Source of the DNA: Desmonostoc muscorum FACHB-395
GTDB taxonomy: Bacteria; Cyanobacteriota; Cyanobacteriia; Cyanobacteriales; Nostocaceae
DNA: 58,092 bases
Assembly (NCBI RefSeq): GCF_014698035.1
Contig: NZ_JACJSF010000047.1
Location: 1-58,092, forward strand
Direction: 5' to 3'
The notes beneath the pieces were generated by a model. That model was not told the origin of the DNA, ran no database searches, and saw only the letters and a program-made list of their open reading frames with translations. Shown piece by piece: positions 43,501 through 52,317 of the stretch; position 1 is the first letter of the stretch, and every line of letters starts with the position of its first letter. Position numbers and translations under genes: made by a program.

Positions 43501-44120
43501 AAAACTTCTGGTTTATCTTCCCATTGATAAATTTGACTCCAAACGGGTTTGCCTGCCTTGACTGCATCTGCATACCACGCTTCTACACGAGGATCGTAAT
43601 CTTTAACTTGCTGAAGCTGGCGACGATTTCCCTTCAAGTCTGAATCATAAATATAAAGTTTCCCAATACCATGCTTTTGACTAACTTCATTAATCAACAG
43701 CTTGCCATTATCTAAACGTTCAATACCGATAAATTCCCCTTTGGGGTTGGCAAAGCTGTTGTAGCCAACATTGAAAACCTGCATTTGTTTCCAAAAGTAA
43801 TTTCCGGCAGTTTTAAAGTCAGAAAGGTTGAGCATACCTAGCTCAACCGCATCTAAGTTAATTTGATTTATTTGCTTCGGAGTTGTTAAATAGTTATTAA
43901 GATGCTGTTCAATGCGATCGCAGATTTCATTTTCTAATTGGCTAGCAAGCTCTCTTACCGCTTTTTGTCCGTTTTGATACGAAAGATAGCCCACAAGCCC
44001 CACCGCCCCGCAAATTTGCAATATAAAGGGGACAATCAGAACATACTTTAGGGGCATCCTGGCGTAAACTTTGCCAACTAAGCAATTAAGAGATTTGACG
44101 GACTGAAGTTTGGATAACAT
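40548..44120 (-). CDS. Membrane hybrid histidine kinase: dCache, HAMP, PAS, HisKA, HATPase, interrupted REC
   Basis: 1190 residues. Membrane helix at about 26-47 (YVLIVPFILQICGAVGLVGY), a periplasmic dCache-type sensor (about 50-350, with KLVGVISVDLILSQISNFL), second helix at about 360-380, HAMP, and PAS (FLEAMPVGVFIIDAEGEPYY). The kinase core has phospho-His in MSHELRTPLNAI and GTGLGLAISRKYVQL. The C-terminal receiver has VVDDAKESRLL and phospho-Asp in IFMDMRMPIMDGYEATRII, then is split by about 90 extra residues before KHTIVIALTASAFEEE and the KPF Lys. It is co-translated with the GGDEF-EAL gene. Confidence 0.9.
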   Translation of the reverse strand: MLSKLQSVKSLNCLVGKVYARMPLKYVLIVPFILQICGAVGLVGYLSYQNGQKAVRELASQLENEICDRIEQHLNNYLTTPKQINQINLDAVELGMLNLSDFKTAGNYFWKQMQVFNVGYNSFANPKGEFIGIERLDNGKLLINEVSQKHGIGKLYIYDSDLKGNRRQLQQVKDYDPRVEAWYADAVKAGKPVWSQIYQWEDKPEVLSISSSYPVYDKTRKLVGVISVDLILSQISNFLTKLNTDQSGKAFILERSGLIVASSTEPPYSIINGQIKRRTALESRNSLIRLTTQSLIKRFGSLGFVVGKQQLTFSADGMRYFVQVKSWKDELGLDWLIVAVIPEGEFMEQINENTRITVLLCIVAFLVATRIGILTARWVIKPILQLNTSAKKIAQGEWEQTPEIQRSDELGELAKSFETMAKQLQTSFSVLEAKNAQMQVLNEALSESQSRLTQFLEAMPVGVFIIDAEGEPYYTNHIGQQILGQGAIAEVSSEQLSEVYQAYLAGTDQLYPSDRLPILRALLGESTRIDDMEVRHFDKIIPIEVLGKPIYDESGNLAFAMATFFDITQRKQAENLLAEYNRTLEAQVKKRTEEFQQVIEQLQTTQEELIQSQKIAAQEQQAAVREAARSAAANLAKSEFLANMSHELRTPLNAILGFTQVMSRDYSLSSEHQENLAIINRAGEHLLNLINDILEMSKIEAGRITLNRSSFDLIHLLNNLEEMLYLRAASKSLQIVFEYAHDIPQYIETDENKLFQVLLNLLGNAIKFTDIGRVTLRLRWEQGEENLSYNPRLLFEVQDTGCGINPQEIGLLFEAFEQTEIGRKSQQGTGLGLAISRKYVQLMGGDITVSSTPGIGSTFAFDIQIALACPREMPINQIKSQILSLAPTEKAYRILVVDDAKESRLLLVKILTSLGFEVREATDGVEAVNNWESWQPHLIFMDMRMPIMDGYEATRIIKGKQVGYGTTSRLRRFPKFKQLTSSGSQYLNGGLTDSDDCEVLKTIYKASPTPEIAGVVEHNHDASGAAILRSPKALAPCFDFLETGQGCLNKHTIVIALTASAFEEERQKILSIGCDDFIRKPFTQEVLLEKLSQHLGVKYTNQVENPNTAVAEQATQIFVSFAELLSHLSQMSPEWLQKIHYAAASCSDELILELVKQIPSDNVQVSQVLRDLANNYQFEKIMELTRTNVE
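40973..41240. repeat. Repeat-like in-frame insert splitting the receiver domain
   Basis: About 268 bases encoding residues such as SRLRRFPKFKQLTSSGSQYL and FLETGQGCLN lie between the phospho-Asp strand helix and the conserved strand KHTIVIALTA. Ordinary receivers have about 6-10 residues there. The insert holds a HIP1-like GCGATCGC site and paired CCCTG/CAGGG tracts. Whether it is mobile DNA or a fast-evolving loop cannot be told from the sequence alone. Confidence 0.5.
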
Positions 44121-44639
44121 TGTTGTTTAATTTTTCCCCAGCATATATTTGGGGCATTTTTGCTATGCCAGCTACATTTAATACCAAAAAAATTACGGTA
44201 TGTCATCACTTTGATCATGACATCTCTGAGAAAATTGAGTATAAAAAAAGCATTAAAAATTTTGTTTGGATACTTGTCTGACTGGTTAAGTTTCTCCAAC
44301 CTCCAATTTTCAAATTTTGCGTAGGCATAGCCGATTTGTAACCATTACGGCTTAATTTGCTCAGTTTTATCTGACAACGTATCAGTACATTTACTCAGAA
44401 CAACTGAAATTTAACCGATAAGCTACAGTATGCCATTCTAAAATTCAGGTTGCCATTAGCACCTAATCCTAAATTTAATTTCTAATTGCTGAGGTCTTGA
44501 TTTTCCAGTCTCGAAACCTCTGGACTTGCACAAAAACCTATATCTAACTACAACAATTTTAAAATTTTCATGCAAATACATAGTAATAACAAAAAAAATC
44601 CAAGAAAATTTACTTAGTGTTTTTTATTGTAAATAAATA
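44121..44639. other. Intergenic interval between the hybrid kinase and MOSC genes
   Basis: 519 AT-rich bases. No gene, no clear repeat; a CCCCAGCATATATTTGGGG hairpin lies at about 44138-44156, just upstream of the minus-strand kinase gene. The promoter of that kinase operon is expected here. Confidence 0.4.
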
Positions 44640-45434
44640 TTAATTTTCTTGTAGAAGTATGTCAACTTTATCACCGATTTGTAAAATTTTTCCGGCTGAG
44701 GATATAGGCAATTGAGTATTAACACTCAATCTGTAAAAGTGATTAAAAGGCAATGAAGCAACCCAATTAGGCAGAGTTGCTTGCCTCTGGGTTGCAAATA
44801 TTTTTTGAAAGCTTGGGTAAGCTTCCCCTGAGTAAGAATCGCGTGTTGGAACTATACAACGCTGGCATGGATTAACCCCAAAAAAATCTACATCTCCCAC
44901 TCGAAAGGAGACTAAATCACCTTGTTCGCTAAATAGCCGATCTTCCCAAAATGCTGGTACACCATCAATCTCGATATTGGCACGCATCCGACGGCGTATT
45001 TCATCTACACTTAAACCGGGAAACCAAGAAGCTACTTCTGTCAACGTTGCTGTACTAATTACCGTTGGGCCTGGCGAGTGGGTATCGTCAGGAAAGCCCA
45101 TCAGAGAGTTTTGCCTTAATGTAACAGCAAACTCAAAATAATTACTCAAAGTTGCTTCTAGGGCTTGCCGTTCGTCATCCAGATGAAAAACTTGTTGTGA
45201 GTCGCCGCCTGGGATTTGTAGCGAAATAGTTCTATTGAATAGTGCAAATTGCGCCCTTAGTAAATGGATTTTAGCATGATGCTTGCCATTGACAAATTTA
45301 TCCCGCTCGTCAAAGATGGCAAACTCGCGGTCATGCTGTAGTGCGCCACTGGCAAGAACTCCAACCTTTTCAACTTCAACACCATCCAGTGATTTTACTG
45401 GATACAGTAAAATCTTGGCTAGGTAAGGCATCAT
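44640..45434 (-). CDS. MOSC domain protein (mARC-like)
   Basis: 264 residues with ATG at 45434 (or 45431). N-terminal beta-barrel MOSC_N begins AKILLYPVKSLDGVEVEKV (about 6-24). The C-terminal MOSC domain has the cysteine of VNPCQRCIVPTRD (about 195), which in the family binds the molybdenum cofactor sulfur. Related proteins are molybdenum enzymes reducing N-hydroxylated compounds or sulfur carriers. Size and domain order match the mARC/YcbX group without a ferredoxin extension. A single gene; substrate not inferable. Confidence 0.85.
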   Translation of the reverse strand: MMPYLAKILLYPVKSLDGVEVEKVGVLASGALQHDREFAIFDERDKFVNGKHHAKIHLLRAQFALFNRTISLQIPGGDSQQVFHLDDERQALEATLSNYFEFAVTLRQNSLMGFPDDTHSPGPTVISTATLTEVASWFPGLSVDEIRRRMRANIEIDGVPAFWEDRLFSEQGDLVSFRVGDVDFFGVNPCQRCIVPTRDSYSGEAYPSFQKIFATQRQATLPNWVASLPFNHFYRLSVNTQLPISSAGKILQIGDKVDILLQEN

Positions 45435-45554
45435 AGTAATTTTAGATTTTAGATTTTAGATTAGAGACTGCTAAATCACCAATCTAAAATTATTTTATGA
45501 TTTATCCACCTTACTAAATTCTTCTTGAGCAAAAGCATCAAGCTAAATTATCTG

Positions 45555-46208
45555 TTATCGGGTTGTTTGGGGATATGGTGGTACTTTATCTATTCCTCCA
45601 ACATGATTTAGAGGCCAAAAACGAACTACAGCCCGGCCAATAATATTCTGGCGAGGGACAACACCCCAACAGCGTCCATCATAACTATTGTTACGATTAT
45701 CACCTAGTACCAAGTATGAATCATCTGGTATGGTCTGGGGTTTTTCCAAAAAAGGTGGCTGTGGCCCTGATTGGCAAACATTAATAACTGTGCTTTGACC
45801 AGAACTGAGATAATTAGTTTCTGGAAGGGGTTTGTTATTAATATAGACCTTGCCATCTCTGAGTTGTACTTGTTCTCCAGGTAAGCCAATTACTCTTTTA
45901 ATAAAAGCATCCTGGTATTGTTCTTTTTGTAACTCTTTCGTGGGTGAAAATACTACGATATCTCCACGCTGCGGGTCAGCAAATTTATATTTCAACTTAT
46001 CGACAATGATTTTGTCTGCTTCCCACTGGTTTGGCGTACCATGCAGAGTGGGTTCCATTGACCCAGAAGGAATCCAGCGTGCTTCAGCAACAAAGGTACG
46101 AATTCCCAGAGCTAGAACAATACTCAATACAATTGTTCTACCTAGCTCTGCGATCCAGGAATTATCGGGTTGTTGACTAGAGTTGTTATCAGACACTTGA
46201 TTTTGCAT
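45555..46208 (-). CDS. lepB: Signal peptidase I
   Basis: 217 residues. One N-terminal membrane anchor (TIVLSIVLALGIRTFVAEA, about 27-45). Box B has the catalytic Ser in IPSGSMEPTLHG (about residue 50), RGDIVVFSP is box C, the catalytic Lys is in FIKRVIGLPGEQV (about 104), and box E is LVLGDNRNNSYDGRCWG. It cuts signal peptides from exported proteins on the outer face of the plasma or thylakoid membrane. Cyanobacteria usually have two such enzymes; which one this is cannot be told here. Confidence 0.93.
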   Translation of the reverse strand: MQNQVSDNNSSQQPDNSWIAELGRTIVLSIVLALGIRTFVAEARWIPSGSMEPTLHGTPNQWEADKIIVDKLKYKFADPQRGDIVVFSPTKELQKEQYQDAFIKRVIGLPGEQVQLRDGKVYINNKPLPETNYLSSGQSTVINVCQSGPQPPFLEKPQTIPDDSYLVLGDNRNNSYDGRCWGVVPRQNIIGRAVVRFWPLNHVGGIDKVPPYPQTTR

Positions 46209-46478
46209 GAAATTACTTAACTGAAGGAAAGATGTAGGTAATTAACTCGCCTAGTGAGACTTTATCTGTTAATCTTAACGGGAAAATTTTAATTTCCTGG
46301 TTATGTTCGCATCTTGACTACCAATTTTAGATTATTGATAAAGGGGGTTCTTCATAGATTAAAAATAAACTTTTTTTTAACGGTCAGCAAAAAAATTAAC
46401 ACTCAGAGCGCGACTAAGTTTAACCTAAAAGCATAGTTATCTGTAATATATAGCTCCCTGCCTAAAAAAGTTAGCCTT

Positions 46479-47798
46479 ATGTCATCTCCACAAATTTTAC
46501 TGATCCGTCGCGCTCGCATAGTCCTACCCAATGGTGAAATGATGATTGGGGATGTGTTGACCCGCGATCGCCAAATAGTCGAAGTTGCGCCAGAAATCTC
46601 CCAAACAGCAGTAGTCACTGAAATTGACGCAGAAGGGTTAACTTTGTTGCCGGGAGTGATTGATCCGCAGGTACATTTCCGGGAACCTGGTTTAGAACAC
46701 AAGGAAGATTTATTCACCGCCAGTTGTGCCTGCGCTAAAGGTGGAGTCACTTCTTTTTTAGAAATGCCTAATACGCGCCCCCTAACAACGACACAGCAAG
46801 CTTTAGACGACAAGCTAGAACGGGCCTCACAAAAGTCCTTGGTTAATTATGGCTTTTTTATTGGGGCAACAGCAGAGAATCTTCCAGACTTGCTTTTGGC
46901 CAAACCCACACCGGGAATTAAGATTTTCATGGGGTCGATGCACGGTCAGTTGCTAGTTGATGGTGAAACAGCACTGGAGACGATATTTGCTAAAGGCGAT
47001 CGCTTGATTGCTGTTCATGCCGAAGACCAAGCTAGAATCAACCAACGCCGCCAAGAATTTGCCAACATTCACGATCCAGCCGTTCACTCGCAAATTCAAG
47101 ATAATCAAGCGGCTTTGTTGGCAACCCAACTGGCATTAAAACTTTCTCAAAAATATCACCGTCGTCTGCATATTCTCCATCTGTCAACAGCCGAAGAAGC
47201 AGATTTGCTGCGTCAAGAGAAACCTAGTTGGGTGACAGCAGAAGTAACGCCACAGCATTTGGTGTTGAATACCAGTGCTTATGAAAAGATTGGTACTTTA
47301 GCACAGATGAATCCACCTTTGCGATCGCCCCACGATAACGAAGTCCTTTGGCAAGCTTTACGCGATGGCGTGATTGATTTCATTGCTACAGATCACGCAC
47401 CCCACACCTTAGAAGAAAAAGCTCAAGAATACCCCAATACTCCTTCAGGAATGCCTGGGGTGGAAACTTCCCTAGCTTTGATGTTAACTGCGGCGATGGA
47501 GGGAAAGTGTACTGTTTCCCAAGTTGTCAACTGGATGTCTAAGAATGTAGCTGTGGCTTATGGTATTCCCAATAAAGGAGCGATCGCACCTGGTTATGAT
47601 GCTGATTTAGTGCTTGTAGATTTAAATACATACCGTCCAGTCCGGCGTGAGGAACTTTTAACCAAATGCCATTGGAGTCCATTTGAAGGCTGGAACCTCA
47701 CAGGCTGGGCTACAACTACCATTGTCGGCGGTGAGATAGTTTACGAGAAAGGTCAAGTAAATACCCAAGTGCGGGGTCAAGCTTTAACTTTCTTGTAG
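46479..47798 (+). CDS. pyrC: Dihydroorotase
   Basis: 439 residues. The metal-binding motif DPQVHFREPG (about 62-71), the substrate loop EMPNTRPLTT, the likely carboxylated Lys in GIKIFMGSMHG (about 147), metal ligand His in VHAED and LHILHLSTAEE, and the catalytic Asp in IATDHAPHT (about 307) are all present. This is the long class I form. It closes carbamoyl-aspartate to dihydroorotate in pyrimidine synthesis. It is a single gene, divergent from lepB, with about 270 bases between them. Confidence 0.93.
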   Translation: MSSPQILLIRRARIVLPNGEMMIGDVLTRDRQIVEVAPEISQTAVVTEIDAEGLTLLPGVIDPQVHFREPGLEHKEDLFTASCACAKGGVTSFLEMPNTRPLTTTQQALDDKLERASQKSLVNYGFFIGATAENLPDLLLAKPTPGIKIFMGSMHGQLLVDGETALETIFAKGDRLIAVHAEDQARINQRRQEFANIHDPAVHSQIQDNQAALLATQLALKLSQKYHRRLHILHLSTAEEADLLRQEKPSWVTAEVTPQHLVLNTSAYEKIGTLAQMNPPLRSPHDNEVLWQALRDGVIDFIATDHAPHTLEEKAQEYPNTPSGMPGVETSLALMLTAAMEGKCTVSQVVNWMSKNVAVAYGIPNKGAIAPGYDADLVLVDLNTYRPVRREELLTKCHWSPFEGWNLTGWATTTIVGGEIVYEKGQVNTQVRGQALTFL

Positions 47799-48158
47799 CA
47801 AATGTTTATTTAAGCTTATGTAGTAGACAGATATTTATACATCAAAGCCATACTTGAATAGGCAAGATTTTCATCTATCCAGAGTTAAGACTAGACCAAT
47901 GCGGTTTGGTTAAAGCTAAAAGACGAAAATCTTTGTTTTTCCTTCTTTACCCTTTTAACCAAAGGGTATTGACTTATTGCTGTATCAAAAATTGCAACAT
48001 GAAACTCTGAATTTATTTATAAGTGTTTGAAGTCAAATCTTCAATAACTCCCTCCTTACGGCTATAAGATTAGCTATTTAATCTTCGTTTTCCCTACTTG
48101 GTGTCCTTCTCTAAGAGGTTGTTTGAAAAGCGTTTCGCTCTGACTTTAGGCACTTTGA

Positions 48159-48234
48159 GATCCCCCTAAATCCCCCTTAAAAATGGGGACTTTGATTCCG
48201 GTTCCCCCATTTTTAAGGGGGGTTAGGGGGGATC
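48159..48234. repeat. Palindromic GATCCCCCTAAATCCCCC element
   Basis: Ends are GATCCCCCTAAATCCCCCTT and AAGGGGGGTTAGGGGGGATC, near-perfect inverted repeats; inside, AAAAATGGGG faces CCCCCATTTTT. This is a MITE-like or hairpin element common in cyanobacteria. A partial relative, with CCCCCTAGCCCCCCTTAAT, lies at about 57962. Confidence 0.75.
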
Positions 48235-48281
48235 TAGAACTTTCGATACCGATAAGGAGACTTTTAAAACATTATCTAACG

Positions 48282-48350
48282 AGACGTTGCGCCTACCTTT
48301 ATGGGAAAGCAAGCTACGCGTAGTGTCTCGTAGTGAAGGCGGTTCGTTAA
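48282..48350. repeat. Interspersed GAGACG/GCTACGCGTAG repeat copy
   Basis: ACGAGACGTTGCGCCTACCT and, 15 bases on, AAGCTACGCGTAGTGTCTCG. GAGAC and GTCTC arms face each other. Same dispersed family as at 3155, 9667 and 26998. Confidence 0.6.
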
Positions 48351-48468
48351 ATCTTACAGCTGGATAGGAGTAAACAAAATGAAACATATATGACCTTCAT
48401 CCAGGTCATGTATTTACCAGAAACTATGCCCGAAAAGATAACCAGAGAAATAATCAAGGAGAATTGCT

Positions 48469-49644
48469 ATGTCCTTCAAAATTTTAGCTTTAGATGGTGG
48501 CGGTATTCGGGGAGTTATTGCAGCCCGAATGCTTAAACAAGTAGAACAAGAAATTAGAAACCAGGGTAAAGGGAACTTTTTACACGAATACTTTGACCTC
48601 ATTGCTGGCACTTCTACTGGTTCAATATTGACAGGAGGGATTGCTGTAGGAAAGACAAGTGATGAACTTATTCAAATGTATATAGATAAAGGTAAAGATA
48701 TCTTTTCGCCGAATAGAAAAGAACTCTATAAAAATTTGCCGTCCGTCATCAAATCAATTCTTGATGTATTTTCAGCATCTAAATATTCTCATGATGGAAT
48801 TATTAGTGTCCTCAAAGATGCTTATAAATACACAAGAATAAAAGATGTTGAAAAACCTATTATCTTGATTTTGGCTTACGATACGCTATATCGCAATACA
48901 ACCTTTTTTACAAACTGTCATCCCGATCTAGGAGACAGATGGTACGATGACTGTTATTTATGGGAGATATGTACCGCTTCTGCCTCTGCACCTACTTTTT
49001 TTCCGCCATATAAATTAGAACCTGTAGATAAAGAAAAGTTTGGCGATTGGGAATTTCCACACATAGATGGAGGAGTTTCTGCTAACAATCCCTGTCTTGC
49101 AGCTTTGAGTTTAGTTATGAGGATCAGCCAGTCTTCAGTATCTCCAGAAATAAAGCAAAAATATAACCTAAATAATCTGCGATTGGAAGATATTTCTATC
49201 CTTTCTATTGGCACAGGTCAAACTGGTGAACCATATCAATATAAGCAAATAAGTAAATGGAAAGGCTTAGACTGGGTACAAAATCTGACTAATATCTTTA
49301 TGGAACCTACATCTGAGATTGATAGCACAATTTGCCGTCAAATCATGGGTGGATACGAGTCTAAACGTTACTTGCGTCTTCAGTTTGAATTAAATGAGAC
49401 ATTTAAACCCAAGCCAAAAGAAACTTATAAAGATCCTCGGATTGTATTACCTCCAGAAGAGCGAAAAAACCGATTTACAGGCAAAAAAGTTACTCAAGAA
49501 ATAGATAATACTAGTCCAGAGATTATTCAGCAGTTAATAGATACTACCTCGGCATTTATCGATCAAGGACTTACGTACTATACCAGGGATGACTCTGGAT
49601 TACCGATAAAAAAAGCGATCGCTTCTTTCATTAGAGAAAACTAG
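48469..49644 (+). CDS. Patatin-like phospholipase
   Basis: 391 residues, AAGGAG ideally spaced before the ATG. The oxyanion motif ALDGGGIRGVI (about 6-16), the nucleophile Ser in IAGTSTGS (about 45-52) and the catalytic Asp in HIDGGVSANNP (about 198-208) are complete, so the Ser-Asp dyad is intact. Family members cut acyl chains from membrane lipids; some serve as phage-defence effectors (for example CapV with a cyclic-nucleotide synthase). No nucleotidyltransferase or other defence gene is adjacent, so a defence role is only a possibility. It is followed by a perfect hairpin at 49684-49732. Confidence 0.9.
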   Translation: MSFKILALDGGGIRGVIAARMLKQVEQEIRNQGKGNFLHEYFDLIAGTSTGSILTGGIAVGKTSDELIQMYIDKGKDIFSPNRKELYKNLPSVIKSILDVFSASKYSHDGIISVLKDAYKYTRIKDVEKPIILILAYDTLYRNTTFFTNCHPDLGDRWYDDCYLWEICTASASAPTFFPPYKLEPVDKEKFGDWEFPHIDGGVSANNPCLAALSLVMRISQSSVSPEIKQKYNLNNLRLEDISILSIGTGQTGEPYQYKQISKWKGLDWVQNLTNIFMEPTSEIDSTICRQIMGGYESKRYLRLQFELNETFKPKPKETYKDPRIVLPPEERKNRFTGKKVTQEIDNTSPEIIQQLIDTTSAFIDQGLTYYTRDDSGLPIKKAIASFIREN

Positions 49645-49683
49645 TGCATCCACGTAGATATATTAATCTCAACTAACATAAGA

Positions 49684-49732
49684 TAAAACATCTCGTATTT
49701 CTACATAACTATCGTAGAAATACGAGATGTTT
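49684..49732. terminator. Perfect 20-bp hairpin after the patatin gene
   Basis: AAAACATCTCGTATTTCTAC (49684-49703), loop ATAACTATC, GTAGAAATACGAGATGTTTT (49713-49732), followed by ATTTAAA. The stem is perfect and ends in a T-run, so it should terminate the patatin transcript on the plus strand; it is symmetrical enough to work both ways. Confidence 0.8.
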
Positions 49733-50291
49733 TATTTAAATCTGCTAAGAGTGATAATTACAGATGTCAATAGAAGAATTTATTGGTATTTACAATTACT
49801 TAAATGAATTTTTTAATTATTATATAAATCAGTATTATTGTGTATACATTGTGACTTTAGTTTGGGTATATTGAGTATAAGGAAAAGTTAGATAACTTCT
49901 AGATAGCTTGATGTTATTTAACTTTTTTCTACTAGATTTGACAGCTAAATAATCCAGATTTGTTCTCTTAATGAGAGTAGAGAACTAATCAGGTTAAATC
50001 AAGCTGACTAGGTGCTGCAAAACTCTCATTTAACCCAACAACAGTTTACCTTTTCTTAATTCATACACTATCTAAATCAGTTTTTTAACTGATTATTGCA
50101 GTAATAAAGCTGCTGTTACAAAAATTTTTCACTTATTTTGGGTTGAGATAACAATGTTAGTGATTTACAGTGGTGAGCGTGGTAGTGGCAGATAGAAGGA
50201 GTGTGAAGTTCTCCCTCAACTATTAGCAAAAATTTTTTAGTGTTGCGATCTAAAAAAGTGAAATCTCTTGTACTTCGGTCGGGATATGAGC
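49733..50291. other. Gene-free AT-rich interval
   Basis: About 560 bases between the patatin terminator and tsaE. No open frame of interest, no strong repeat and no clear promoter were seen. Confidence 0.45.
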
Positions 50292-50783
50292 TTAGATAGC
50301 AGCAATGGCTTCACTAAGGGCACAATTGAATGGTATAAGTTCGACTTGACGAGTACCCCCATCCCCATAAGTCAAACTCACACTTAGATAACTATCTGGT
50401 TTGTAGGGCAATCGTTCCGCCCATTCAACTGCCACAATTCCTGGTATGACCTCAATACCTTCCCAATAACTTTCTAAATTTAGGGCTGCAACTTCTTGTG
50501 GTTCTAAGCGATATAAATCTAGGTGGTAAAGGGGGAGCCGTCCTTCTGTGTACTCATTAATCAGGGTGAAAGTGGGACTGACAATAGATTCAGCAATTCC
50601 CAAACCCTTACCAATACCTTGAACTAAGGTAGTTTTACCAGCGCCTAAATCACCTTCTAGTAAAATTACACTGCCAGCAGTCAGGGATTGACCGAGAGTA
50701 ATACCTAAGTGTAGCGTCGCCTCTGTATCTGCAAGAAAAATTTTCATAACCGAGTCAAGACGTGATACTTCTCCTTTTTCCAT
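50292..50783 (-). CDS. tsaE: tRNA threonylcarbamoyladenosine biosynthesis protein TsaE
   Basis: 163 residues from ATG 50783, which has GAGG 5 bases upstream; an internal ATG at 50747 (MKIFLADTEATLHLG) is where most homologues begin. Walker A is LLEGDLGAGKTTLVQGI, and the conserved SPTFTLINEY, LYHLDLYRL and VAVEWAERLP follow. TsaE is the ATPase of the t6A-modification complex with TsaB and TsaD. Its start lies inside the end of yvcK (29-base overlap), so the two are co-translated. Confidence 0.92.
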   Translation of the reverse strand: MEKGEVSRLDSVMKIFLADTEATLHLGITLGQSLTAGSVILLEGDLGAGKTTLVQGIGKGLGIAESIVSPTFTLINEYTEGRLPLYHLDLYRLEPQEVAALNLESYWEGIEVIPGIVAVEWAERLPYKPDSYLSVSLTYGDGGTRQVELIPFNCALSEAIAAI

Positions 50784-52143
50784 AATGACCTCTACCGTAC
50801 CACCGCAACAACACTTGTGCTAGTTTCTGCGGATTGTGACGGACAAAACCCGTTTCATCTTCATATAAAACATTAGCTGCAACAATCCTTCGCCCTAGTT
50901 GAGTTACGGCTTCTCTATCTAGGAAAACGGGATGGGAGTTTTGTTCGGCGTAGCGGATGAGTGATTGCTCTGAGGGAGATTTTTTGTGGATTAGCACAGC
51001 ATCAAATAGCCGTCTTTCCCCACAAGCAGCATCAATAGCTCTAATGTGATCTGCAACAGTGTAACCTTCAGTTTCTCCTGGCTGAGTCATGATATTGCAG
51101 ATATAAATACGAGGGGCATCTGTTTGAGCGATCGCATCGGCAATTTCTGGTACTAATAAATTAGGAATGAGACTTGTATAAAGACTACCTGGCCCAATAA
51201 TGATGTAATCAGCTTCTTTAATTGCTTTAATCGCTGCTGGCACTGCCGGCGGATTAGCTGGAATGCACCCAATTTTGACAATTTTACCTCCAGCTTTAGG
51301 AATGCTAGACTCGCCCTCAATGCGGCGACCATCGGTTAATTCTGCCCAGAGGCGAACATCACTGAGAGTTGCCGGTAGTACTTGTCCCCGTACCGCTAGC
51401 ACCTTAGAACTGGCTGCAACTGCTTGTTCTAAATCTCCAGTAATATCACTCATTGCCGTTAAAAACAAATTGCCAAAACTGTGACCTGTTAACCCATCTC
51501 CAGCCCGAAAACGGTATTGAAACAATTCTGTTAATAATTTTTCTTCATCTGCTAGTGCAGCCAAACAATTGCGAATATCCCCTGGTGGTAACACTCCAAA
51601 TTCTTGACGCAACCGCCCAGAAGATCCACCATCATCGGCAACAGTGACAATAGCAGTAATATTAGCGCTGTAGGTTTTTAGCCCCCTCAACAACGTAGAA
51701 AGCCCCGTACCACCACCAATTACTACTATTTTTGGGCCTCGGTACAATCGATGATGTGCCAGCAAGACATCGATGAGTTCTTCTCCGCCTTCTGCCCTTA
51801 GTACCTTAGTAATTGAGCCGACAGTGCGAGTTTGTCCCCAAAGCACTAACAGCAATCCCCCAAGCAGCACCAAAGGCCCACTGATATAGTTGGGTAGGAT
51901 GTTGGTGATTACTCCAAGGAAACCCCTAAACAACTCGATCATCCAAAAAATTGGGGTCAGCTTAACCCAAATAGCTAACCCCAAACTCGCCAGCAGTACA
52001 CCCCCAATACTTATCAACAACCAACGTTTTACCGATAGTCCAGGGGATAACCATTTGAACCACTGGTTAACCCGATAGGAAGTTCGAGAACGCGACTGCT
52101 TTTGCAGGGCGTTGAGGGCTTGTCTGAGAAAACCAATTGACAT
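50755..52143 (-). CDS. yvcK: YvcK-family gluconeogenesis/cell-shape factor
   Basis: 462 residues. Two or three N-terminal membrane helices (about 40-105, including LISIGGVLLASLGLAIWV) precede the CofD/YvcK domain, which starts KIVVIGGGTGLSTLLRGLK (about 138-156) and continues ADDGGSSGRLR and LPPGDIRNCLAAL. The N-terminal membrane part is a cyanobacterial addition to the usual soluble YvcK. The family binds UDP-sugars and affects carbon metabolism and wall synthesis. It is co-transcribed with tsaE and divergent from ruvC. Confidence 0.9.
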   Translation of the reverse strand: MSIGFLRQALNALQKQSRSRTSYRVNQWFKWLSPGLSVKRWLLISIGGVLLASLGLAIWVKLTPIFWMIELFRGFLGVITNILPNYISGPLVLLGGLLLVLWGQTRTVGSITKVLRAEGGEELIDVLLAHHRLYRGPKIVVIGGGTGLSTLLRGLKTYSANITAIVTVADDGGSSGRLRQEFGVLPPGDIRNCLAALADEEKLLTELFQYRFRAGDGLTGHSFGNLFLTAMSDITGDLEQAVAASSKVLAVRGQVLPATLSDVRLWAELTDGRRIEGESSIPKAGGKIVKIGCIPANPPAVPAAIKAIKEADYIIIGPGSLYTSLIPNLLVPEIADAIAQTDAPRIYICNIMTQPGETEGYTVADHIRAIDAACGERRLFDAVLIHKKSPSEQSLIRYAEQNSHPVFLDREAVTQLGRRIVAANVLYEDETGFVRHNPQKLAQVLLRWYGRGHYGKRRSITS

Positions 52144-52317
52144 ACCTGATTTACAGCAGTGCTACAAACAATAATTAACAGAAAATGTACACCACTTGGT
52201 TTTTAACACTAGGCGTGAAACTATTATATTTGTCAATTCCATTAGACTAAGAGCGAGTGGTCAAGATTGCCAGTATTCCTAGTTAAACAATACCCTGGTT
52301 TAGTAAAAGTGAATTGA

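Larger units (their letters stand above)
47799..48468. other. Repeat-rich interval between pyrC and the patatin gene
   Basis: No gene recognised in 670 bases. It holds a palindromic GATCCCCC element (48159-48234) and a copy of the dispersed GAGACG/GCGTAG repeat (48282-48350). AAGGAG at about 48455 is the ribosome-binding site of the patatin gene. Confidence 0.5.
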
